Shown here: one piece after another, positions 1-5,866 of the stretch
How the letters are laid out: the number at the start of each line of letters is the position of its first letter
How positions within the stretch are numbered: position 1 is the stretch's first letter
Notes under the pieces: generated by a model
What the model saw: the letters and a program-made list of their open reading frames with translations, nothing else
Told to the model about the DNA's origin: nothing
Database searches by the model: none
Origin: Beijerinckiaceae bacterium
GTDB lineage: Bacteria; Pseudomonadota; Alphaproteobacteria; Rhizobiales; Beijerinckiaceae
Direction: 5' to 3'
Assembly: GCA_947456315.1 (NCBI GenBank)
Contig: CANGRU010000086.1
Location: 1 to 6,964 of the forward strand
Length of the DNA: 6,964 nt
Program-made: the position numbers and the translations under genes

Positions 1-1
1 G

Positions 2-898
2 AACGGCTTCAATCGGGCTCTTTTTACCACGTCAATTTACAAGTCCTTTTTGGCAGCTTGGCATATTGGCACATTCACGATCATTGACCAGACAAGCGAG
101 CCTCTCGCTTCGGTCAAAGGCCATGCGCAATTTGCAAGCGTGCCGCAGGCCACATTGCGCCGCTATTTGCAGTCGCCCAATCCTCAGCCTTATTACAATG
201 AGCAGGCCGTTCTGAGAATCGGTGGCGGGCTGTTTTTTGATGAAGTCAAAAAAGCCAAACAGCTTTTGACGAATAAAATTCGTAACAGTTTTGCATCGTC
301 AGAGATCGGTCTGAACCCGCTCATGAACGATGTCGAGACCGTCGACGATGTCATCTGGTTGAAGCAAACCGGAAGCAATGACATGGCCGTCGTGGATCAT
401 GACGGACATGAAGTTGCCAGAGGAAAAGAGGGCTATCTCCGGATCCGCCTGCAGCCCTGGGACAATCACGAATATTTTCATGATCCGGTGGCTTCAGCAG
501 CCGTTTTCCGGGACGGTTATTTTTATCCCGGCGACATAGCCATTATGCGCGAAGATGATCGCGTGCGAATTCTTGGCCGTGAGGCCGATATCATTGTCGT
601 CAAAACCGACAAGTTTGTGACGGGCCCCTACGAGAGAAGTTTGCGCGACAAAATCGGTGCACGCAATGTGCGCATTATCGCCCAGCGCAATGTCATCGGA
701 CAGGATGAGCTGTTTATTGGCATTGAGGGAGACTGCATGCCGACCGAAGCAGCGTTCCGCTCCACTCTGCCTTTCATTCCTTTGTTCGAGCAAATCCACG
801 TCTCGCTCTTTCCGGAATTCCCGACGTTCCCGAACGGAAAATTAGATCGCCTCCAATTGCGTCAATGGCTATTGGATCGGGCTTACAAGGCACGTTAA
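2..898 (+). CDS. AMP-forming acyl/aryl-acid ligase (ANL superfamily), C-terminal part, 5' end outside window
   Basis: The frame is open from base 2 with no start needed, so this is the last 298 residues of a longer protein; ANL enzymes are usually about 500 residues. The family activates a carboxylic acid with ATP to an acyl-adenylate and then normally passes it to CoA or a carrier thiol. Visible landmarks, in order, are: a GGG-LFFDE stretch followed by NSFASSEIG (the equivalent of the usual YGxTE loop); YFYPGD with the ribose-binding Asp at 533-535; LGREAD at 572-589 (the hinge GRxxD motif); and a terminal FPNGKLD with the catalytic-type Lys at 839-841. The motifs are divergent: SSE replaces xTE, and KTDKFVTGP replaces the usual glycine-rich segment after the hinge. 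GC is clearly lower than in the neighbouring genes (hand counts of single 60-base lines 35-52%, against 53-68% further right). The internal TTG at 50 is not a credible start because homologous sequence continues upstream of it. The family is confident; the substrate is unknown. Confidence 0.85.
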   Translation, partial: NGFNRALFTTSIYKSFLAAWHIGTFTIIDQTSEPLASVKGHAQFASVPQATLRRYLQSPNPQPYYNEQAVLRIGGGLFFDEVKKAKQLLTNKIRNSFASSEIGLNPLMNDVETVDDVIWLKQTGSNDMAVVDHDGHEVARGKEGYLRIRLQPWDNHEYFHDPVASAAVFRDGYFYPGDIAIMREDDRVRILGREADIIVVKTDKFVTGPYERSLRDKIGARNVRIIAQRNVIGQDELFIGIEGDCMPTEAAFRSTLPFIPLFEQIHVSLFPEFPTFPNGKLDRLQLRQWLLDRAYKAR

Positions 899-911
899 GG
901 GATCGGAACAA

Positions 912-941
912 AACGCCCCGCACAGACGTGCGCGGGGCGTT
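912..941. terminator. Inverted-repeat terminator between convergent genes
   Basis: AACGCCCCGC (912-921) and GCGGGGCGTT (932-941) form a perfect 10-bp GC-rich stem with a 10-base loop. It lies in the 55-base gap between the stop of the plus-strand ligase gene (898) and the stop of the minus-strand receptor gene (954). Read on the minus strand the stem is followed by TTTTGTTCC, a fair U-tract, so it is a good intrinsic terminator for the minus-strand operon. On the plus strand no T-run follows, so termination of the ligase gene there would be weaker. Confidence 0.8.
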
Positions 942-953
942 GCGGCAATGCAC

Positions 954-1991
954 TCAGGGTGTCGCGCCTTTGCGCAGATATTCGAGAATATCTTTCGGCG
1001 TTCCATAGATTTTGTCGACCTGTTTCTGCACATCCGCGCCCGTCTCGCTATCAATGTCGAGGCCGGATTTCTGCGCTTCGGCGACGAGATCAGGATCTTT
1101 CATAACCGCATCAAAGGCTTTGCGCATCAAAGCTACGCGATCAGCCGCCACATCCGGTGGCAGGATGAAGGGGCGGCTGAGCGAGCCTTGTGACAGGAAC
1201 GCACTGAGGGCGAGCTTTTGTTGCTCCGTTTTGGCGAAATCAATGGTCACCGGAACACCCGCCGCCTTGAGGGCTGGAATGGAGCGCGTGTCATGTTGGG
1301 CAATGACTTTGAAGTCGCCGTTGGGTGTCATCAATCCGGGATATTGCTGGCGCGCACTGGACCAGAAAATACCGCAGACACCCTGAATCTCGTTGCGCTG
1401 GAGCGCGAGGCTCAATTCATTCGAGCCCTTGTAACCGGCGATCATTTTGAATTTCACGCCGAGCACATATTTTTCCATGGTCGGATAATACCAGAGCGCA
1501 GAGCCCGGGCCGGAGCCGCCCACCACGAGCTCCTTGTCGAACAGCTCTTTGTAGCTTTGGACGGGCGCATCCTTGCGCACCACGCAGACCAGCGTGTCGG
1601 CATTGGCATTGCCCATATAATTGAACTTGCGCGGATCATATTTGGTGAGGTCTTCGCCTGCCATCAATGGATCAAAGAGGGCGGGGGCCGGCACGGCAGC
1701 AATGGCGGTGCCGTCTTTGGCAGCGACAGTGTAGAGATGGTGGGCTGCTGCCAGCGAGCCGGCGCCCGGCATGTTCTGCACCACTATGGTCGGGTTGCCC
1801 GGAATATGTTTTTGCAAATGACGCCCGATGAGGCGCGCATACAGATCAACACCGCCGCCTGCGGCAGAGCCCGCTATGATTGTGACATTCTTACCCTTGA
1901 GGAATGTGGCTGCATCCGACTGCGCTTGGGCTTGTAACGGAAATGTGGCGGCACCCAGTGCTAAACATGCGCCGATCATCTGTCGCATCAT
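954..1991 (-). CDS. Bug/TctC-family periplasmic solute-binding receptor
   Basis: This encodes 345 residues, typical for the Bug (TctC-like) receptors of tripartite tricarboxylate transporters, which capture carboxylates or similar small solutes in the periplasm. The N-terminus MMRQMIGACLALG...LQAQA is a Sec signal peptide with a probable cleavage after A23 (AQA|Q). The mature protein has the family signatures: AGSAAGGGVDLYAR, then IPGNPTIVVQNMPGAGS, then KDGTAIA, and later a GSGPGS loop. The frame stays open 25 codons further upstream (to 2066), but the start at 1991 is chosen because GGAGGAGA sits six bases before it and the signal peptide begins there; a second ATG follows at once at 1988. 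It is the last gene of the minus-strand operon, 71 bases after the CMD-family gene. No TctA/TctB membrane genes are in the window, so it is either an orphan receptor or its transporter lies elsewhere. The ligand is not predictable. Confidence 0.93.
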   Translation of the reverse strand: MMRQMIGACLALGAATFPLQAQAQSDAATFLKGKNVTIIAGSAAGGGVDLYARLIGRHLQKHIPGNPTIVVQNMPGAGSLAAAHHLYTVAAKDGTAIAAVPAPALFDPLMAGEDLTKYDPRKFNYMGNANADTLVCVVRKDAPVQSYKELFDKELVVGGSGPGSALWYYPTMEKYVLGVKFKMIAGYKGSNELSLALQRNEIQGVCGIFWSSARQQYPGLMTPNGDFKVIAQHDTRSIPALKAAGVPVTIDFAKTEQQKLALSAFLSQGSLSRPFILPPDVAADRVALMRKAFDAVMKDPDLVAEAQKSGLDIDSETGADVQKQVDKIYGTPKDILEYLRKGATP

Positions 1992-2044
1992 GATTGTTCT
2001 CCTCCATGTGAAGCGGCCTTTGCGGCTCTTCTTCTTGTTGAGTG

Positions 2045-2066
2045 TTGAAGGGCTTTTGCCCTTCAA
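2045..2066 (-). repeat. Perfect 9-bp hairpin overlapping the CMD-family gene stop codon
   Basis: TTGAAGGGC (2045-2053) and GCCCTTCAA (2058-2066) are perfect inverted arms around a four-base loop (AAAA in the transcript). The stop codon of the CMD-family gene (2065-2063) lies inside the first arm as transcribed. The downstream bases are CACTCAACAAG, with no U-tract, so it does not look like a normal intrinsic terminator. Its place just before a binding-protein gene suggests an mRNA stability or processing element that lets the receptor be made in excess. That role is inference. Confidence 0.5.
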
Positions 2067-2587
2067 TGATGGTCGTGGGAATGAACCTGCAAAGCCTCAA
2101 GGAAGCGCGAGACCATATTATAGGCCGCAATGGTGGCGGTAAGTTCCACCATATGCTCGGCATCGTAGAAGCGGGCGACGGCATTATATATATCGTCCGG
2201 CACCTGGATTTTTTTGGTCATTGTGTCGCAATAGGCAAGCACGGCGCGTTGCTCGTCTGTGAAGCATGTGGCGGATTCCCAATCATGCAAAGCATCGACT
2301 TGTGCTTGAGAAAGCCCCTCGCGTAACGCAATGGGCGCGTGCTGATCAGCTTCATAGCTAGCGCCATTGATGAAGGCGACGCGCATGATCACCATTTCGC
2401 GGATGGCGCCATGCAATTTGCACTTCTGGCGAATGGCGGTGAGATAGGTCAGCCAGCCATCTGCCACAGGCGCACTGTTGAGCAGCATTTTATAGAGATG
2501 CAACAGCGAGCCACGTTCACGCACAATGCGCTCGGCAATGGTCTTGCGCTCGGGTGTATCGGGCTGCGCGTAGGGAATGCGGGCCAT
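2063..2587 (-). CDS. Carboxymuconolactone decarboxylase (CMD/AhpD-like) family protein lacking the CxxC
   Basis: This is a 174-residue, all-helical CMD-family protein. The family includes 4-carboxymuconolactone decarboxylase, AhpD peroxidase partners and many uncharacterised members. Recognisable parts are GSLLHLYKMLLNSAPVADGW (residues 26-45), the core REMVIMRV (63-70), and NGASYEADQHAPIA (74-87) with Glu64 and His83, followed by a C-terminal helical half ending in HSHDHH. AhpD carries a redox CxxC four residues before the His; here those positions are Ala76 and Glu79, so a thiol peroxidase-type reaction is not expected. The ATG at 2587 lies 8 bases after the stop of the monooxygenase gene with an AAAGG upstream, so the two are probably translationally linked. 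It could be a decarboxylase, isomerase or hydrolase-like step in the same pathway; the substrate is unknown. Confidence 0.85.
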   Translation of the reverse strand: MARIPYAQPDTPERKTIAERIVRERGSLLHLYKMLLNSAPVADGWLTYLTAIRQKCKLHGAIREMVIMRVAFINGASYEADQHAPIALREGLSQAQVDALHDWESATCFTDEQRAVLAYCDTMTKKIQVPDDIYNAVARFYDAEHMVELTATIAAYNMVSRFLEALQVHSHDHH

Positions 2588-2595
2588 CGTCTTGT

Positions 2596-3684
2596 CTAAC
2601 CTTTCACATGCGCATTGATGCGCGGCAAAACCTGTTCGGCCATGAGGATCATGGACTGGCGGCCCAGATCATAATCCGTCCAATCTTTGCCTGCATAGAG
2701 CAGCTTGCCGAATGGGCCCGTCTCTTCCTGGAAGGCGAGAATCTTGTCAGCCACTTCATCGGCTGTGCCGTAGATGATCAGCTTGTCGCAGACAAAATCG
2801 AGCGTCACTTCGTGATCAGGCTGGTCGCGATAGGTCTTGAACAATTCGAGACGGCCATTCTTGGCAAGCTTTGTGTAGAGCGACTTGTAATAGAAGTGAT
2901 ACGGGCCGTTCGGGTCTGTCGCATAGGCTTTGGCCGTCGCGCGATCTTTGGCCACGAATACGCTTTTGGCCACACGCCAATTGGCGGGATCTGCAGGGCG
3001 GCCTGCGCGCTCGCAACCCTCGACATATTTAGGCCAATGGCTTTTCACCCATTGCGGCATGAGGAAGTTGGCGGAGATCGGATCCCAGCCACGCGCAGCC
3101 GCTTCCGTCACGCCCTTTGAGAAGGGGGCGACAGCGGTGACAACAATGGGCGGATGCGGGCGCTGTAGCGGTTTGCCAACAAAGCCCTGTCCGATTTCGG
3201 GGAACAAGGTGCGCTCGGTTGTGATCTTCCAATGCTTGCCTTCGATATTGTAAGGCGGCTCACCTTCCCAGATCGCCAGCACAGCATTGATTGATTCAAG
3301 AAACATCTCGTTGCGGTTCTTGTCGAGGTTGCCGAAGATTTCCGCATCCGACAAAAGCCCGCCCGGTGAGATACCAAACAACAAGCGGCCATCCAGCAGA
3401 TGGTCGAGCATGGCAACCTGTGCGGCAATGGCGGCCGGATGGGCATTGGGCATATTGACCGTGCCCGTGCCAAGCTTGATGCGCTTGGTGGCCTCGATCA
3501 ATGTGGCCATGAAGATCATGCAAGAGGTGATGTTCTCGGCCTTGTCGGTCACATGTTCGCCGACATAGCCCTCCGTATAGCCAAGCTCGTCGGCCAGAAT
3601 GAATGCCTCGCGATCTTCGCGTAGGCATTGGCGCCAATCCTTGCCAACGGGGTGGATCGGCATGGTGAAAAAACCAAGTTCCAT
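2596..3684 (-). CDS. Luciferase-like (LLM class) flavin-dependent monooxygenase
   Basis: This encodes 362 residues with the (beta/alpha)8 bacterial-luciferase fold. These enzymes use reduced flavin, supplied by a separate reductase, and O2 to oxidise organic substrates. Evidence in order: MELGFFTMPIHP at the first strand; ADELGYTEGYVGEH (residues 31-44) with the family EH; IKLGTGTVNMPNAHP (69-83); LLDGRLLFGISPGG (96-109), a strong luciferase-family signature; a PHPPIVV strand; AARGWDPISANF; and a C-terminal GTADEVADKILAF segment, usual for the family. The ATG at 3684 is preferred over the TTG at 3690 because GAGGG lies eight bases upstream of the ATG but only two bases from the TTG. It begins 11 bases after the Gfo/Idh gene stops and ends 8 bases before the CMD-family gene. 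No flavin reductase gene is in the window. Family certain, substrate unknown. Confidence 0.92.
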   Translation of the reverse strand: MELGFFTMPIHPVGKDWRQCLREDREAFILADELGYTEGYVGEHVTDKAENITSCMIFMATLIEATKRIKLGTGTVNMPNAHPAAIAAQVAMLDHLLDGRLLFGISPGGLLSDAEIFGNLDKNRNEMFLESINAVLAIWEGEPPYNIEGKHWKITTERTLFPEIGQGFVGKPLQRPHPPIVVTAVAPFSKGVTEAAARGWDPISANFLMPQWVKSHWPKYVEGCERAGRPADPANWRVAKSVFVAKDRATAKAYATDPNGPYHFYYKSLYTKLAKNGRLELFKTYRDQPDHEVTLDFVCDKLIIYGTADEVADKILAFQEETGPFGKLLYAGKDWTDYDLGRQSMILMAEQVLPRINAHVKG

Positions 3685-3695
3685 TCTCAATACCC

Positions 3696-4685
3696 TCAGA
3701 CGTTTTCAATGCGGCCGGACAGGGCCGAACGGGAAATGGCAGCAAAAGCACGCACATTGGCGCGCATTTCTTCGATGGTGACGGGATAGGCGGGGCCACC
3801 TTGGGCCGCGCGCGCAAAGGCATCAAGATTGTCGCGCACCGCCAGATGCGGCGGATCAAAACGCACCTGCGGCTCTTCATCACGCATGACGCGTGTCACA
3901 TCCCAGCCGGTGGGTTGCTCGGGATGCGTGCGGTCGCGGATTTCCATCCACCCCTTCGAGCCATAAAGCGCAAAGCGTCCGGCAAATGGTGTGGTGAGAA
4001 TGGCCGTGATGGAAGCGGTCATGCCGCCATCAAAACCCAGCGTTACCGACAATGTATCGCCATTGCCGAAATGTGTGGCGCGGGTCGACAGGCGGGCCCA
4101 GGTTTCTTTCGGCGTGCCGAAGAGCGAGATCGACAGATCAACCAGATGAATGCCAGTGGCAGAGAGCGGGCCAACAGGTGCATGTTCCGGTGACAGGCGC
4201 CAATTGTCGGCAGGAAGTTTCAGAAATTTGTCTTGGCTGAAATTGCCTTCGATTGCGAGCAAAGTGCCGAATTCGCCGCGCTGTGCGCGCTCGCGCATGT
4301 CGATGATGGCAGGCTCGAAGCGCCGCTCATGGCCAATGCCCAGCGTAACGCCGGCTTTGGCAATGGCTGCAAAAGCAGTTTCGGCTTCATCCGGGTCGGT
4401 GCACAGCGGCTTTTCGCAAAAGACATGTTTGCCGGCGGCAGCCGCAGCAATGATCTGCGCGGCATGCTGCTTGTGCGGGGTGCACAGAATGATGGCCTGC
4501 ACGTCAGGATCGGCGAGCGCATCTTCAAAACGGGTGGCGACACGCAGGCCAAGCGCTTGTGCGCTGGCGCGCGCCTTTTCATCGGGGTCGATGCCCAGCA
4601 CAGGTGTCATATGCGTGCTGGCGGACATGACACGGGCGAGCGTTTGTCCCCACCAGCCAAGTCCGATGATCGCCGCCTTCAACAT
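3696..4685 (-). CDS. Gfo/Idh/MocA family NAD(P)-dependent oxidoreductase
   Basis: This encodes 329 residues, the normal length for Gfo/Idh/MocA oxidoreductases, which oxidise or reduce sugars, inositols and other hydroxy or oxo compounds with NAD(P). The Rossmann glycine motif GLGWWG is at residues 8-13, an acidic end of the second strand at GID (31-33), CTPHKQHA at 68-75, and the hallmark EKP at 91-93 with catalytic-type Lys92. GHERRFEP (118-125) and GIHLVDL (178-184, His180 and Asp183) are in the expected positions of the C-terminal alpha/beta domain. The ATG at 4685 is chosen over an upstream in-frame start at 4724: GGGAGGG lies five bases before it, and the Rossmann strand begins immediately after. 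It lies 35 bases downstream of the LysR gene and 11 bases upstream of the monooxygenase gene. Which substrate it handles cannot be told. Confidence 0.93.
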   Translation of the reverse strand: MLKAAIIGLGWWGQTLARVMSASTHMTPVLGIDPDEKARASAQALGLRVATRFEDALADPDVQAIILCTPHKQHAAQIIAAAAAGKHVFCEKPLCTDPDEAETAFAAIAKAGVTLGIGHERRFEPAIIDMRERAQRGEFGTLLAIEGNFSQDKFLKLPADNWRLSPEHAPVGPLSATGIHLVDLSISLFGTPKETWARLSTRATHFGNGDTLSVTLGFDGGMTASITAILTTPFAGRFALYGSKGWMEIRDRTHPEQPTGWDVTRVMRDEEPQVRFDPPHLAVRDNLDAFARAAQGGPAYPVTIEEMRANVRAFAAISRSALSGRIENV

Positions 4686-4720
4686 GCCAACCCTCCCTGC
4701 ATGGGCGGGCGATGCGCGCG

Positions 4721-5656
4721 TCAAGCGCGGCGCAGGCGTCCCGTGCCCTTTTCATCATCCCACGGGGGTGGGGCAAATATGTCAACCAGAAAATTGATAA
4801 ACACCCGCAACCGCGGGGGCATGCGTTTGCTCTGTCGGAACACCACGGAGATGTCATAAGCATGGGTGCGCGTCTGCGGCATGATCTCGATGAGTGCGCC
4901 GGAATCGAGCAACGGCTGCGCGTAATAACGTCCCACTTGAATAATCCCGAGACCGCTGGCGGCGGCAGCAATCAAACCCTCGCCGCTGTTGAACGTCATG
5001 AAACCCGTCTCAGGAATATTGGCTTTGGGCGGCACATCCTTCAGCTGCCATTTGCGGATCTGGCCATTGCGCGGACGCCGATAGGTAATGCACTGGTGAT
5101 GCACCAGATCTTCAGCCCGTGTCGGCATGCCTTTGGTCTCGATATAACGGGGCGAGGCGACCAGCACATAATCGACAGAGGCGAGCTTTCGCACGGTCAG
5201 GCGGGAGGAGGGGATATCGCCAACTTGTATTGCGGCATCGAGGTTTTCGCTCGCCAGGCCCGAGATAAAATCATCCAGAACCACCTCCACAGAGATCGCC
5301 GGATAGGCCGCTGTGAAGCGCGCCAGACGTGGCACAACCCACATGCGCCCCAGCGCTGAGGGCACGGCAAAGCGCAGCGAGCCGGATGGCGTTTTACCGC
5401 TTCGCGAGACAGCGAGCTCGGCCTGCTCAAGGTCTGCCACAATGCGCTTGCAGCGCTCATAGAACTCCAGCCCTTCGGGTGTCGGCGAGACGGACCGTGT
5501 GGTGCGGTTGAGCAAGCGCACCGAGAGCTTTTGCTCCAGCCGGATGATGGTCGCCGACACGGCCGATGTAGTCACGCCCATGGCCCGTGCGGTGGCTGAG
5601 AAGGAGCGTGTTTCGACCACATTCAGAAACATCAGCAAGCCATGCAGGCGGTCCAT
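4721..5656 (-). CDS. LysR-family transcriptional regulator (CrgA-like)
   Basis: This encodes 311 residues, typical for LysR regulators. Residues 1-60 form the winged helix-turn-helix, with SFSATARAMGVTTSAVSATI (18-37) as recognition region and LLNRTTRSVSPT after it. The effector-binding domain starts near GSLRFAVPSALGR and includes GLIAAAASGLGIIQ. The overall pattern resembles the CrgA-like subgroup. The ATG at 5656 is preferred over the TTG at 5674 because AGAGG lies five bases before the ATG and MDRL... is the usual start of such proteins. It is the first gene of the minus-strand block, 35 bases from the Gfo/Idh gene with no terminator seen between, so it may be co-transcribed with its targets. 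It also faces the dapA-like genes divergently, the classical LysR arrangement. The effector is probably a pathway substrate or intermediate (inference). Confidence 0.94.
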   Translation of the reverse strand: MDRLHGLLMFLNVVETRSFSATARAMGVTTSAVSATIIRLEQKLSVRLLNRTTRSVSPTPEGLEFYERCKRIVADLEQAELAVSRSGKTPSGSLRFAVPSALGRMWVVPRLARFTAAYPAISVEVVLDDFISGLASENLDAAIQVGDIPSSRLTVRKLASVDYVLVASPRYIETKGMPTRAEDLVHHQCITYRRPRNGQIRKWQLKDVPPKANIPETGFMTFNSGEGLIAAAASGLGIIQVGRYYAQPLLDSGALIEIMPQTRTHAYDISVVFRQSKRMPPRLRVFINFLVDIFAPPPWDDEKGTGRLRRA

Positions 5657-5666
5657 TGCGGCCTCT

Positions 5667-5698
5667 ATTGTCAATTCTGGAGTTGAAACTCATTTGAG
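5667..5698. promoter_or_regulatory. Cluster of small dyads, candidate LysR operator
   Basis: Three short dyads fall within 32 bases just upstream of lysR: ATTG-T-CAAT (5667-5675), TCAA-N8-TTGA (5671-5686, overlapping the first), and CTCA-TT-TGAG (5689-5698). LysR proteins bind imperfect dyads, often T-N11-A, in the region between divergent genes, so the location fits. The dyads are short and none is an exact T-N11-A match. I found no convincing sigma-70 -35/-10 pair for either direction in 5657-5766. Confidence 0.25.
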
Positions 5699-5766
5699 CA
5701 CAGCATCGGGGACAAATCCACTCCCTTGGGTCTAGGCTCGGTCCATAAAGAAGAAGCCGAAAGGTG

Positions 5767-5784
5767 GGCCGGAGATTCCCGGCC
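5767..5784 (+). promoter_or_regulatory. Leader hairpin upstream of first dapA-like gene
   Basis: GGCCGG (5767-5772) pairs with CCGGCC (5779-5784) around the loop AGATTC. It has no T-run after it, so it is not a terminator as it stands. It lies ten bases before the three-way junction at 5794-5866 and may be part of the same leader RNA. Confidence 0.4.
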
Positions 5785-5793
5785 GCAGGGAGG

Positions 5794-5866
5794 AGTGGCT
5801 CTGGCCTCGTGAAGAGGCCGGGCGTCTGTTCATCCCCGCCCGACGGCGGCAGACGCAGGAGCCGCT
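5794..5866 (+). promoter_or_regulatory. Predicted three-way-junction leader RNA containing the ribosome-binding site
   Basis: Read by hand, the 73 bases immediately before the ATG fold into a closed three-way junction. P1 is 5794-5802 (AGTGGCTCT) with 5858-5866 (GGAGCCGCT), nine pairs of which two are G-U. P2 is GGCCTC (5803-5808) with GAGGCC (5814-5819), loop GTGAA. P3 is GCGTCTG (5822-5828) with CAGACGC (5850-5856), extended by CCGCC (5836-5840) with GGCGG (5845-5849) over a CGAC tetraloop, leaving a one-sided bulge TTCATCC (5829-5835). Only three junction bases are unpaired (5820, 5821, 5857). The ribosome site AGGAG (5857-5861) lies almost entirely in P1, so the closed form would hide it. 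A competing pairing exists between 5819-5824 and 5837-5842. I do not recognise a known riboswitch class. GC-rich DNA folds easily, so this is a prediction, not proof. Confidence 0.45.

Noticed and set aside
1992..2066. N-terminal extension of the receptor gene to 2066
   Set aside because: It would place a basic, non-signal stretch before the signal peptide and read through the hairpin and the ribosome site GGAGGAGA; the ATG at 1991 explains everything.
4686..4724. Extended start of the Gfo/Idh gene at 4724
   Set aside because: The ATG at 4685 has a strong GGGAGGG site and begins directly at the Rossmann strand; the extension would overlap the lysR stop and adds nothing conserved.
4759..4772. 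CCCAC-GGGG-GTGGG hairpin near the lysR 3' end
   Set aside because: It lies inside coding sequence, is only five pairs, and has no T-run on the minus strand.
5657..5766. Sigma-70 promoter pairs such as TTGGGT near 5726 or TTGAAA at 5683
   Set aside because: No candidate -10 lies at a 16-18 base spacing with a reasonable match, so no promoter is called.
5795..5812. Tiny leader ORF GTG-GCT-CTG-GCC-TCG-TGA before the dapA-like gene
   Set aside because: Five codons with no informative codon run, and its possible ribosome site is too close to the GTG; it overlaps P1 and P2 and is most simply chance.
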